This document shows positions 6,801 to 14,993 of a stretch of DNA of 64,000 nt, piece by piece. Every line of letters begins with the position of its first letter. Position 1 is the first letter of the stretch. The DNA comes from Acinetobacter sp. Marseille-Q1618 (GTDB taxonomy: Bacteria; Pseudomonadota; Gammaproteobacteria; Pseudomonadales; Moraxellaceae). The notes under the pieces are model-generated. The model ran no database searches, was not told where the DNA came from, and saw nothing but the letters and a program-made list of their open reading frames with translations. The stretch is from assembly GCF_902809855.1 (NCBI RefSeq), contig NZ_CADDWJ010000001.1, positions 1-64,000 on the forward strand, written 5' to 3'. The position numbers and the translations under genes are program-made.

Positions 6801-8488
6801 ATATAAAGCCTTCTTGGGATACAACTGGGGATTTACTGGAAACAGTAGACCCTAGACCCCAGAACCCTATTTTTGTTCACACGCAAAACTACACTAAAAA
6901 AGTAGTAGAAAGCTATTCGATTCAAGATTTTGATTTAAACGTTTTAGTTCAAAATGAATCAAAAGGAAGTATTAGGACTGTAGCTGAAGAAACAATTTAT
7001 AAAAGTCGGGATATTTCAGGATATAAAGCTATCCCTTTATATGACTTGGAAAGTAAATTATTAATCGGCTACCAATTACTAGATCGTAAAAAGAAATCCC
7101 AGCCCATTAAAGTGGGTACTGGGATTCCAGTTTGTAATTTTAGCAATGCCAACCCGACAAGTTTTATTGCTACCGATAATTTAAATTTATTTTTTAGATT
7201 ATCGCAACTCAATTATGTTGTAGTTTTTCACAGTCGCATTAATACTGCCTTTGAATTGATAAATAATTATTTTGATGATCAAAAGCCTAGAATCGTTGCA
7301 ACTGAAAAACACCTAGAATACAACAATGATTTAAAGATTCATTTTGATTCTGATGTATCTAATTTATCTGATGAGCAAATTAAATCTGTTTTAAAAGGTA
7401 AGTCATTAGAAATTCGACCAGCAGAAGTAAAAAACAATTCCACACTCCAAATTGTAAATATGAGTTCTATTAAAGCTCAAGCAATTAATTGGTTATGGAC
7501 TGGATGGTTGCCTTTAGGAAAAATTACGATTTTGGCTGGTGCTGGTGGATGCGGTAAGACAAATTTACTCCTTGCTCTAATTGCTACTATTTCAACAAAT
7601 GGCGTATTTCCTGATGGTTCTAAGTGTAATGATTCTGGGAAAATATTAATCTATTCCACTGAGGATGACCCAAACGACACTTTGTTACCTCGTTTGATCG
7701 CTAATGGTGCAGACCTCAACAAGATTGATTTTATTGCTGGTCGTATTAATGAAAAAGGAGAACGAGAGCCTTTCGACCCAACAAAAGATTTACCCTTACT
7801 TTATGAATATGCAAAGCGGAATCCTGATATTAAATTACTAATGATTGATCCTATTATTTCTGCCGTTGGTGGAGATTCGAATAAGGCAACAGATGTAAGA
7901 CGATCATTACAGGTATTAGTAGATTTCGCTCAAGAATTTAACTGTGCGGTTGTAGGTATTACCCATTTTGCTAAAGGTACATCTGGCAGTAGTCCAGCCG
8001 AAAGAATTATAGGTTCACAGGCTTTTACTGCTCTTGCTCGTATGGTTTGGAGTGCTGCAAAACGTGAAGATGAAAACGACTGCATTCTAGTAAGGGCAAA
8101 AAGTAATATCTCAACTTTGGATGGTGGGATTAGATACCAGATCGAAGCTGAAACAGTTTTAGAAAATATTGAAACTACAAAAACAGCTTGGTTGGGAGTA
8201 ATTGAGGGTTCAGCTAGAGAGTTATTGAATGAGGCTGAATCCACCGAAAATGATAACGGTTCAATGGTAGATATGGCAAAAGAGTTTTTAATTGATCTAT
8301 TAAGTTCAGTTGAAAATATGCCGACAAAAGAAGTTCAAGCACAGGCAAAAGATGCAGGATTTAGTCCAGCTTCGATTAGGAGAGCGCAAGAAAAATTAAA
8401 CATAAAACCATTTAAACCACAGGGTGAAAAAGTCTGGTTTTGGTCACTTCCAAAAATTCATAGATTGGATGAACCAACACACTTTTAA
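6797..8488 (+). CDS. RepA/RecA-like AAA ATPase, probable island replication helicase
   Basis: This 563-residue protein probably initiates or drives replication of the excised island. The C-terminal two thirds are a RecA/KaiC-type ATPase of the RepA (AAA_25) kind. Walker A is AGAGGCGKT at about residues 247-255. A YSTEDDP segment follows, and Walker B is LLMIDP around Asp351. A GITHFAKG sensor-like stretch and a helicase-like ERIIGSQAF motif come next. The N-terminal 200 residues look like the remains of a TOPRIM/primase-like region, without obvious catalytic acidic residues. The last 70 residues resemble a winged-helix DNA-binding tail (SPASIRRAQEKLNI). A cluster of TGAGCAA iterons directly follows the gene, which supports an origin-binding role. 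Confidence 0.82.
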   Translation: MNIKPSWDTTGDLLETVDPRPQNPIFVHTQNYTKKVVESYSIQDFDLNVLVQNESKGSIRTVAEETIYKSRDISGYKAIPLYDLESKLLIGYQLLDRKKKSQPIKVGTGIPVCNFSNANPTSFIATDNLNLFFRLSQLNYVVVFHSRINTAFELINNYFDDQKPRIVATEKHLEYNNDLKIHFDSDVSNLSDEQIKSVLKGKSLEIRPAEVKNNSTLQIVNMSSIKAQAINWLWTGWLPLGKITILAGAGGCGKTNLLLALIATISTNGVFPDGSKCNDSGKILIYSTEDDPNDTLLPRLIANGADLNKIDFIAGRINEKGEREPFDPTKDLPLLYEYAKRNPDIKLLMIDPIISAVGGDSNKATDVRRSLQVLVDFAQEFNCAVVGITHFAKGTSGSSPAERIIGSQAFTALARMVWSAAKREDENDCILVRAKSNISTLDGGIRYQIEAETVLENIETTKTAWLGVIEGSARELLNEAESTENDNGSMVDMAKEFLIDLLSSVENMPTKEVQAQAKDAGFSPASIRRAQEKLNIKPFKPQGEKVWFWSLPKIHRLDEPTHF

Positions 8489-8502
8489 CACTACTACCCT
8501 CA

Positions 8503-8665
8503 TGAGCAAGTTGAGCAACATGAGCAACTTGATGCTAACCACATGAAATATATAAATATTCAACTTGCTCAAGCTAAAACAGATTGAGCAACATGATGAG
8601 CAACTTGAATTGATTTAAAAATCATTAACTTACAGCCAACTTGCTCAACTTGTTCATGTTGCTCA
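8503..8665. repeat. Iteron cluster, candidate replication origin of the island
   Basis: Eight exact copies of TGAGCAA or its complement occur in 163 bases. The forward copies are at 8503, 8512, 8521, 8585 and 8597, and the inverted copies at 8565, 8641 and 8659. A one-mismatch variant lies at 8650. Most are flanked by CAACTTG or CAACATG, so the full unit is about 11 bases. The AT-rich stretch between the two groups could be a melting region. The position directly after the replication ATPase matches satellite and plasmid origins. Confidence 0.75.
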
Positions 8666-8697
8666 TGGTTTATAGATATGAATTAAAGGAAATTATG

Positions 8698-8910
8698 ATG
8701 ACTAATAAAGTAATTGAATTATCAATTGATGAACTGAAAAAACTTGATGATGTTTTAGAAAATTATGCTAACCAACAAAGAGAGCAAAGAAAGAAATTTG
8801 GTGAATGCGAAGAAGATAAAAATGGCGATCAATCATTCTTTGAATTGAGAAAAAAAGTGAAAGCTAAATTAAATAGTGATGACCCTGAATACAGCATACA
8901 TTTTATTTAG
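8698..8910 (+). CDS. Small charged island protein
   Basis: This is a 70-residue, strongly charged, probably helical protein (IELSIDELKKLDDVLENY, then a Lys/Glu-rich segment) without signal or membrane segments. The ATG at 8698 is preferred: it lies seven bases after AAAGGA, while a longer in-frame extension would run back into the iteron repeats and looks non-coding. It is followed at once by a strong intrinsic terminator, so it ends the early, replication-side transcript. I do not recognise a family. The size and position would fit a regulator, or a redirecting or inhibitory peptide acting on the helper phage. Confidence 0.6.
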   Translation: MTNKVIELSIDELKKLDDVLENYANQQREQRKKFGECEEDKNGDQSFFELRKKVKAKLNSDDPEYSIHFI

Positions 8911-8920
8911 GAAATAATAG

Positions 8921-8942
8921 CCCACTCGATTGAGTGGGTTTT
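8921..8942 (+). terminator. Terminator between replication and head modules
   Basis: CCCACTC, the loop GATT and GAGTGGG form a perfect 7-base stem followed by four Ts. It insulates the replication module from the head operon. Confidence 0.85.
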
Positions 8943-9000
8943 ATATATAGTTATATAAATTTAAGACTATGATTTATAAATATATATTCTGATATATAGG

Positions 9001-9022
9001 CTATATCTTGTACAGGATATAG
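9001..9022. promoter_or_regulatory. Palindrome ahead of the capsid operon
   Basis: CTATATC and GATATAG form a perfect 7-base inverted repeat around TTGTACAG, ending three bases before the capsid start codon. The right arm overlaps the AGGA ribosome binding site. It could be an operator for the head operon or a hairpin limiting translation. The sequence upstream is very AT-rich, as expected of a promoter. Confidence 0.5.
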
Positions 9023-9025
9023 AAA

Positions 9026-10234
9026 ATGACTTTAACTGAATTACTCGAAAAACGATCTAACACCGTAAACCAGATGAAAGCGATTGCAGATAAAGCATCG
9101 ACTGAAAATCGAGATTTAACAACCGAAGAATCTACACAGTTCGACACATTGAAAAATGAAGAACGTAGTGTCCAAAAACAAATTGATCGAGCTGAATACC
9201 TACGAAGCCTTGAACGATCAGCACCAGCCGACCATGTAGGCGATAACTACAATAAAGACTTTGAAAAATTAAAACGTTCGGTGTCCGTTGCGAACATCAT
9301 CCGTTCACAGATGAACAGTCAAGGTTTATCAGGTGCAGAACTTGAATATAACCAAGAAGCAGAGAAGCGTTCTGGGCGTAAGGCACAAGGCGCATTTATT
9401 CCGTTTGATGCCTTAGAAACAAGAACGAATACCACCACAACAGCCAGCGAACTTGTAGCAACCAACCACCGACCACAGGATTACATCGGGGCTTTACGTT
9501 CTTCTAACATTGTCCGTTCAATGGGTGTTCGTACATTGACTGGATTATCAGGTGATGTGGTGATTCCTAAATTTGGTTCAGGTTTATCATTAGGCTGGAT
9601 TAATGAGGGTGAATCAGTACCAGAAAGTGAAATGGGATTTGATGCAATCACTTTAAAACCAAAACATACAGGCGGTAAGACTGAAATGTCACGCCAACTT
9701 ATCCAGCAATCAAGTCCAGACATTGAAAGTTTAGTTCGTGAAGATCTGAGTTATTTAATTGCCCAAAACATTGATAAAGCAATTATTGCAGGTACAGGCG
9801 TTAAAGACCCATTAGGGATTTTAAATACTGTAGGCGTTTTGACTGGAGCAATCCCTGCGACATGGCAAGAAGTCCTAGCCCTTATCCAACAGATCGAAGA
9901 TGAAAACATTACCAATCTAAAATGGTTAGGTACAAGTACCACAAAAACCACATTGGCAGGCATAGAGAAATCAGCAGGCACAGGACAGTTCTTATATTCA
10001 GGCGGTCAGGTGGGTGAACTTCCTTTTAATGTGTCCGCAAACATGCCAGCGAACAAATTGATTTTAGGTGACTTTAGCCAAGTATTACTTGGTGTTTGGT
10101 CAGAGATCGACATTCTAGTGAATCCTTATGCAGAACCAGCCTACAGTCGTGGCGGTGTGCAAGTTCGAGCAATGGCAACGTGTGACGTAGCAGTCCGACA
10201 CCCTAAAGCGTTCCTAGTGGCTACAGGTGCATGA
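9026..10234 (+). CDS. HK97-fold major capsid protein
   Basis: This 402-residue phage capsid subunit assembles the island's own head. The first roughly 100 residues are a charged coiled coil (the HK97 delta/scaffold domain, LTELLEKRSNTVNQMKAIAD). The HK97-fold core follows, with recognisable segments such as VATNHRPQDYIGALRSS, GWINEGESVPESEMGFD and GVQVRAMATCDVAVRHPKAF. The prohead protease next door would remove the N-terminal scaffold. It opens a packed operon whose genes overlap or abut. Carrying its own capsid gene sets this island apart from PICIs that only remodel helper capsids. Confidence 0.93.
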   Translation: MTLTELLEKRSNTVNQMKAIADKASTENRDLTTEESTQFDTLKNEERSVQKQIDRAEYLRSLERSAPADHVGDNYNKDFEKLKRSVSVANIIRSQMNSQGLSGAELEYNQEAEKRSGRKAQGAFIPFDALETRTNTTTTASELVATNHRPQDYIGALRSSNIVRSMGVRTLTGLSGDVVIPKFGSGLSLGWINEGESVPESEMGFDAITLKPKHTGGKTEMSRQLIQQSSPDIESLVREDLSYLIAQNIDKAIIAGTGVKDPLGILNTVGVLTGAIPATWQEVLALIQQIEDENITNLKWLGTSTTKTTLAGIEKSAGTGQFLYSGGQVGELPFNVSANMPANKLILGDFSQVLLGVWSEIDILVNPYAEPAYSRGGVQVRAMATCDVAVRHPKAFLVATGA

Positions 10235-10235
10235 T

Positions 10236-10748
10236 ATGGAAAAACGCTCTTTTAGCATTGAATCTAAAGGGCGCACCCTTTCAGGTTATGCAGCCGTATT
10301 CGACAGCCCAACCATGATCGGGAACATTCAAGAAGTGATTAGAAAGGGCGCATTTTTGCGCTCTTTGACTTCCAATGATGCGTCAAAAATTAAAGCCATT
10401 TATGAACATGACACCAGTCAACTATTAGGGCGTTTAGGTTCAAATACACTCCGACTTTCAGAAGATGAAAAAGGCTTGAAATTTGAACTTGATTTACCTA
10501 ATACCACACTGGGGAATGATGTAGCTGAGTTGGTCAAACGTGGCGATCTATCAGGTTGTAGCTTTGGTTTTATTGTTCGATCAGAAAATTGGACAGATAC
10601 CAGTCGGGAACTTTTGGACGTTGATCTATTTGAAATCACTCTAACCAGCGACCCAGCTTATGAAGCGACCAGCGTAGATATTCGAGCAAAACGTAAAAAC
10701 ATTAAACGCCTTGCCAATGTTAAAAAATATCTGGAGTGCCTAACATGA
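10236..10748 (+). CDS. HK97 prohead protease
   Basis: This 170-residue peptidase S78-type protease matures the capsid by cleaving the scaffold domain. The fold is evident from GYAAVFDSPTMIG, the catalytic-His segment IYEHDTSQLLGR and the catalytic-Ser segment LSGCSFGF. The C-terminal stretch FEITLTSDPAYEAT is also characteristic. The ATG at 10236 follows the capsid stop by one base. An in-frame start nine bases upstream is less likely. The end overlaps the portal start by four bases (ATGA). In tailed phages this gene usually precedes the capsid gene, whereas here it follows it. Confidence 0.92.
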   Translation: MEKRSFSIESKGRTLSGYAAVFDSPTMIGNIQEVIRKGAFLRSLTSNDASKIKAIYEHDTSQLLGRLGSNTLRLSEDEKGLKFELDLPNTTLGNDVAELVKRGDLSGCSFGFIVRSENWTDTSRELLDVDLFEITLTSDPAYEATSVDIRAKRKNIKRLANVKKYLECLT

Positions 10749-11893
10749 GCCGAAGAAATCAAAGACGACATGAAAAAAGGAATAACACTCCAGCATATGA
10801 CACCTATTTTTCTAATGTGGTGAACAACCCTATTGTAAACGCCAAAACAGCCGAATCCATTTCTACTGTTTACGCTTGTATATCTGCAATTGCTGAAACA
10901 ATCGCAAGTTTGCCTTTTGAAGTCTATAAACGCACTGATACAGGACGAGAAAAGGCAAAACAACACCCACTCTACAAACTTATCCATGACAAGCCGAATC
11001 ATTGGCAAACAGCCCTAGAGTTTAGGGAAATGCTACAGCGTCATGTTCTCTTACGTGGCAATGGTTATGCTGAAATTGTGAGAGATAACCGAGGGATTAA
11101 ATCCTTAATTCCATTGCACCCAGACAGCGTAACTGTCCTACTCAATCACAATGGAAATTTAGTTTATGACATTGTTCTACATGATGGCAGCACTAAGCGA
11201 CTACTACAGGATGAAGTCCTACATTTACGCTACCACCCAAGCGACAGCACCCCATATTTAGGGCGTTCACCTATTCAGGTAGCACAAGACACAATAGCCT
11301 TGTCTTTGTCCGAACAACAGCACGGAACAAACACCTTTAACAATGGCACATCATTAAATGGTGTGATCGAAACCTTACCGACTACCACCAGAGAGCAAGC
11401 AAAAAATATATCTGATAGCTGGAAACAAAACTATTCAGGTGTGAAGAATGCTGGGACTACACCAATCCTACCAAGTGGAGCAACTTTTAAACCAGTCAGT
11501 ATGTCATTGATAGACAGCCAATGGCTTGAGAGTAGGCAGTTTAGTGTATTGGAAGTATGCAGACTATTTCGTATTCAGCCCACCATTGTAGGCGTTTTGG
11601 ATAATGCCAATTACTCCAATAGTGTGGAGCTTGCGAGGCAGTTTGTAACGCTCACTTTGAAGCGTCATTTACTCATGTGGGAACAGTCAATCAATAACAC
11701 ATGCCTAACACCACAGTTCTATTGTGAACACAACCTAGATGGCTTGTTACGTGGTGACAATGCCAACCGTGCAGCGTTCTACCAGTCAGCACTACAAAAC
11801 CAATGGATGACCATTGATGAAGTCCGAGAGCTGGAGAACCTACCTATTCAAATAAAGACAGAGCCAACACATGAAGAAACACAGCCTATATAA
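10745..11893 (+). CDS. HK97-family portal protein
   Basis: This 382-residue portal subunit forms the dodecameric ring at the head vertex through which DNA is packaged. Family segments are clear: SISTVYACISAIAETIASLPFEV (of which the core is ACISAIAETIASLP), HPLYKLIHDKPN, LLRGNGYAEIVRD and the C-terminal FRIQPTIVGVLDN. The ATG at 10745 lies eight bases after GGAG. A GTG nine bases upstream is a less likely start. It overlaps the protease upstream and the HNH gene downstream. The C-terminus is short (no long basic tail), but the core is complete. Confidence 0.92.
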   Translation: MSRRNQRRHEKRNNTPAYDTYFSNVVNNPIVNAKTAESISTVYACISAIAETIASLPFEVYKRTDTGREKAKQHPLYKLIHDKPNHWQTALEFREMLQRHVLLRGNGYAEIVRDNRGIKSLIPLHPDSVTVLLNHNGNLVYDIVLHDGSTKRLLQDEVLHLRYHPSDSTPYLGRSPIQVAQDTIALSLSEQQHGTNTFNNGTSLNGVIETLPTTTREQAKNISDSWKQNYSGVKNAGTTPILPSGATFKPVSMSLIDSQWLESRQFSVLEVCRLFRIQPTIVGVLDNANYSNSVELARQFVTLTLKRHLLMWEQSINNTCLTPQFYCEHNLDGLLRGDNANRAAFYQSALQNQWMTIDEVRELENLPIQIKTEPTHEETQPI

Positions 11894-12260
11894 ACCGAAA
11901 GAAAGAACTATCCCATTGAATAGCCGACTATGGCAAAAGATTAGAGAAATGGTTATAGCCAGAGATCAGGGACTATGCCAAGTCTGCTTAAAACGTGGGC
12001 TTACTGTAGCAGGTACAGACGTAGACCATGTAAACAACGATGGTAACGACAATGACCTAACTAATCTTATGTTGCTATGCCATGAATGCCATAGCTTAAA
12101 AACAGCACAGGACATGGGGAAGTCAGTCAATTGGGGATGTGATGCACAAGGCAGACCATTAGACCCTAACCATGAATGGAATAAGCCAAAGCTAATACCA
12201 AAACGTTGGGATGACCCGAAGTATGATGACAATCCATTTGCCCAAGTGATGAGGATGTAA
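11871..12260 (+). CDS. HNH endonuclease of the packaging module
   Basis: This 129-residue HNH nuclease has the complete motif: CQVCLKRG (zinc Cys pair), DVDHVNNDGNDNDLTNLMLL (catalytic His and Asn) and CHECH (second metal cluster). In HK97-like cos-packaging phages such a protein works with the terminase to cut the cos site. Its place between portal and TerS is typical. The start overlaps the portal gene by 23 bases, so coupling is likely. An 84-base gap follows before terS, one of the few unassigned spots in the operon and a possible place for a cos-type site. Confidence 0.88.
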   Translation: MKKHSLYKPKERTIPLNSRLWQKIREMVIARDQGLCQVCLKRGLTVAGTDVDHVNNDGNDNDLTNLMLLCHECHSLKTAQDMGKSVNWGCDAQGRPLDPNHEWNKPKLIPKRWDDPKYDDNPFAQVMRM

Positions 12261-12344
12261 TGCTAAAAAATCACGAAAAGGTTTTGATTGAAGAACCGCC
12301 CACCCAATCACATTTTTATGAACGCAGTTGAGGGATTTTGAAAT

Positions 12345-12737
12345 ATGGGAAATCCAAGAAAACCAACCGCACTAAAAGAGCTTGCAGGCAATCCTGGTAA
12401 ACGTCCTTTGAATGATGCTGAACCTGAATTTTTACCAGCCGAAACAATTGCACCCGATTGGCTAGTTGGTGAGGGTTTAGTTCAATGGAATAAGTTAGCA
12501 CCACAAATGGCTATGAATAAACTATTGAATATTGCCACTGTAGAACCGTTAGCGACTTATTGCGACCTATTAGGTGCATATATTGAAAGCCGTAGATTGG
12601 GCGAAATGCCAGACATGCGAGTATTTAACGCATTGCGCTTAATGGCTAAAGAGTTTGGATTCACACCATCGAGCAAAGGCGGAATAGTTACACCAGAAAA
12701 AGGAAAGAAAAATGACAAGTCCCGATTCTTTAGCTAA
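12345..12737 (+). CDS. terS: Terminase small subunit (P27 family)
   Basis: This 130-residue DNA-recognition subunit selects the DNA to be packaged. The diagnostic P27-family N-terminus is NPRKPTALKELAGNPGKRPL, followed by EPEFLPAETIAPDWL. The C-terminal half is helical and ends GKKNDKSRFFS. A dedicated TerS means the island can direct packaging to its own genome. It overlaps the large subunit by 26 bases, which indicates translational coupling. The family assignment rests on the N-terminal motif and context. Confidence 0.88.
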   Translation: MGNPRKPTALKELAGNPGKRPLNDAEPEFLPAETIAPDWLVGEGLVQWNKLAPQMAMNKLLNIATVEPLATYCDLLGAYIESRRLGEMPDMRVFNALRLMAKEFGFTPSSKGGIVTPEKGKKNDKSRFFS

Positions 12738-14259
12738 CTATTATTTTGATGAAAATGAAGCCGACAAGGTGATAGATTTCTTTTCTGAATGTCTTACTCA
12801 TAGTACAGGACAATGGCGTGGTAAACCCTTTGAACTCCTTGATTGGCAAGTAAAATATTTAAGAGAACTGTTCGGATGGAGAAGAACGGACAACGGCAAA
12901 AGACGTTATAGACAATCCGCTTTATTTATCAGCCGTAAACAAGGTAAAACGGAAATTGCAGCAGCGATAGCCTTGTACTGTTTGCACTGTGAAAATGAAC
13001 CAGCAGCACAATGTTTCAATGTGGCAGCCGACACAGATCAGGCAGCACTTTGTTTTAATGCAGCAAAGGCAATGACTGAAAATGAAATTGAATTAAGTTC
13101 ACGATCAGATATTTATAAACGCTCTATTCTCGTTCCCAACACTGGCAGCGTTTACCGTGTGCTATCAAGTTCAGCAAGTACAAAACATGGTTTGAATGTC
13201 CATTATTGTGGCATTGATGAATTGCACTGTATTGATGATCGGGAACTTGTAGACGTATTTACTACAGGAACATTGGCACGTAATAACAGTCTTATTTTAT
13301 ATACCAGTACAGCAGGGTTCGACAAAAATTCTATTTGTTATGAGATTTGGGATTATGCCCTAAAGGTACAGGATGGAATCATTGATGACCCTACTTTCCT
13401 ACCTTGTATTTATGCAGCTCCAGACGATGCGGATTGGACAGATCCAGAAGTATGGAAAGCAGCTTGTCCAAGCATGGGACATACAGTAGATCAAAGTTTT
13501 TATGAACAAGAATGTTTAAAAGCGCAACAAGTCCCAGCCTATGAAAACACTTTCAGACGTTTGTACCTGAATCAATGGACAGAATCCGATTCTCGTTGGT
13601 TGAGTTCGGCAGTTTGGGAAGAATGTAGGAACGAAGATTACCCCGACCTCACAGGACGACAATGTTACATAGGTTTAGACCTTTCATCCGTACAGGATAT
13701 TACAGCCCTTGTTCTAGGCTTTCCGATTGATGGGAAATTCTATGTAGTCCCTTATTTCTTTGTCCCACAAGTGCAAATTTGGGAGAGATCGAGAAAGGAT
13801 AAAGTTCCATATCCGCAATGGGTGGAAAATGGATATTTGATTGCTACAGATTCCAAAGCCGTAGATCAGCAAGCTATACGCCTAAAAATCCATGAACTTG
13901 GTGAACAATACCAGATTAAAGAAATTGCCATTGATAGATGGAATGCAAGCCAACTAATGACTGACTTAGAAGCTGATGGTTTTGATGTTGTAGGCTTCGG
14001 TCAAGGTTACGGAAGTATGTCATCCCCCTCAAAACAGCTTGAAACTATGCTGATTAATGGTGATCTACAGCACCCTAATAACCCAGTTTTAAACTGGATG
14101 TGTGCCAATACCGTTGTCGAAATAGATGCAGCAGGCAATACCAAACCAAGCAAAAAGAAATCTAGTGAAAAAATTGATGGAATTGTTGCCACGATCATGG
14201 CACTTGGACGAGCAATGGCGAACATCGAATTAGACATAAATGACGAGGTAATATTTTAA
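12712..14259 (+). CDS. terL: Terminase large subunit
   Basis: This 515-residue packaging motor pumps DNA into the prohead and cuts it. The N-terminal ATPase has the modified Walker A SRKQGKTEIAAA and Walker B YCGIDELH. It also has a coupling-motif region around ILYTSTAGFD. The C-terminal RNase H-like nuclease starts with CYIGLDLSSVQDITALVLG and contains further acidic residues (AIDRWNASQLMTDLE). Length and motif order are those of HK97-type TerL (Terminase_1), and the gene looks intact. The stop overlaps the next start codon by one base. Confidence 0.94.
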   Translation: MTSPDSLANYYFDENEADKVIDFFSECLTHSTGQWRGKPFELLDWQVKYLRELFGWRRTDNGKRRYRQSALFISRKQGKTEIAAAIALYCLHCENEPAAQCFNVAADTDQAALCFNAAKAMTENEIELSSRSDIYKRSILVPNTGSVYRVLSSSASTKHGLNVHYCGIDELHCIDDRELVDVFTTGTLARNNSLILYTSTAGFDKNSICYEIWDYALKVQDGIIDDPTFLPCIYAAPDDADWTDPEVWKAACPSMGHTVDQSFYEQECLKAQQVPAYENTFRRLYLNQWTESDSRWLSSAVWEECRNEDYPDLTGRQCYIGLDLSSVQDITALVLGFPIDGKFYVVPYFFVPQVQIWERSRKDKVPYPQWVENGYLIATDSKAVDQQAIRLKIHELGEQYQIKEIAIDRWNASQLMTDLEADGFDVVGFGQGYGSMSSPSKQLETMLINGDLQHPNNPVLNWMCANTVVEIDAAGNTKPSKKKSSEKIDGIVATIMALGRAMANIELDINDEVIF

Positions 14260-14546
14260 TGGCTTTAGTTCAATTATCCGAAATGAAACAGCATCTTAGA
14301 ATCTTGCATGACTTTGATGACACAACAATCCAAATTTATTTGGACAGTGCCGAACAGCACATTAAAAACTTTCTTGGTTCAGATTGGGACAAGGTGACAG
14401 ACATACCAGCACCAATCAAGTCGGCAATTCTGCTACTAGGTGCAGACCTTTACTTAAACCGATCTATGCAGGCAGAACAAACATTGAATAGCAATCGAGC
14501 TTTTGACTTGTTATTGAATCCTTACATCACCAAAGAGGTGTATTAA
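14259..14546 (+). CDS. Head-tail connector (gp6-like)
   Basis: This 95-residue protein of the phage gp6-like/PF05135 connector type forms a ring beneath the portal. The pattern LSEMKQHLRILHDFDDTTIQ followed by YLDSAEQHIKNFLG is characteristic. It starts within the TerL stop (TAATG) and overlaps the following gene by one base. In a cf-PICI these adaptors make the island head compatible with helper tails. Confidence 0.87.
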   Translation: MALVQLSEMKQHLRILHDFDDTTIQIYLDSAEQHIKNFLGSDWDKVTDIPAPIKSAILLLGADLYLNRSMQAEQTLNSNRAFDLLLNPYITKEVY

Positions 14547-14890
14547 TGAATATAGGTGCAATGGATAAACTTTGTATTGTTGAAAAATATGAAGAAATCC
14601 GAGATGAATACAATAATTTAATTGGGAAAGGTTGGGCAGAGTTCACCAGATTGTATGGTGACTTTCAGCCATTGAGTAGTAAGGATCTAATTGCAGCAAA
14701 GGCGGCTGGAGTGAGTACCAGAGCTAGGTTAATTACCCATTTTATTGATGGTATTGATTCTTCAATGAGAGTGTCAATTTATGGGTTAAGTTCAGAAATG
14801 CAATCATTCAATATTGATGGTGACCCCCAATCAGATTTGAAATCCAACAGGGAGTATTTGACTTTTAATTTGGTGAAAGCTGAAATTTGA
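14546..14890 (+). CDS. Head closure / head-tail adaptor
   Basis: This 114-residue protein of the SPP1 gp16-like head-closure family (PF05521) plugs the filled head and presents the docking face for the tail. Its core includes the pattern GWAEFTRLYGDFQPLSSKD and the strand-rich segment ARLITHFIDGIDSSMRVSIYG. It is the last gene of the head operon. No tail-terminator, major tail, tape-measure, holin or lysin gene follows. The island ends about 100 bases further on, so tails and lysis would have to come from a helper phage. Confidence 0.86.
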   Translation: MNIGAMDKLCIVEKYEEIRDEYNNLIGKGWAEFTRLYGDFQPLSSKDLIAAKAAGVSTRARLITHFIDGIDSSMRVSIYGLSSEMQSFNIDGDPQSDLKSNREYLTFNLVKAEI

Positions 14891-14972
14891 GTTCAAATGG
14901 TATTTTGGAAATTGAACTCATGAAAATATTCATTATCTTAGAAGCATATAGATACACATAAAATACAGTACC

Positions 14973-14993
14973 TTGTATCCCTATTTGTATCCC
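14973..14993. repeat. Right-end copy of the island arm-type repeat
   Basis: TTGTATCCCTATTTGTA repeats the left-end 17-mer exactly, and the following ATCCCA gives a second GTATCCC unit at 14987-14993. This copy closes the island. The span between the two copies is 10,884 bases. Confidence 0.6.

Noticed and set aside
8641..8697. N-terminal extension of the small island protein
   Set aside because: It would translate the iteron repeats into a hydrophobic stretch; a well-placed ribosome binding site points to the start at 8698.
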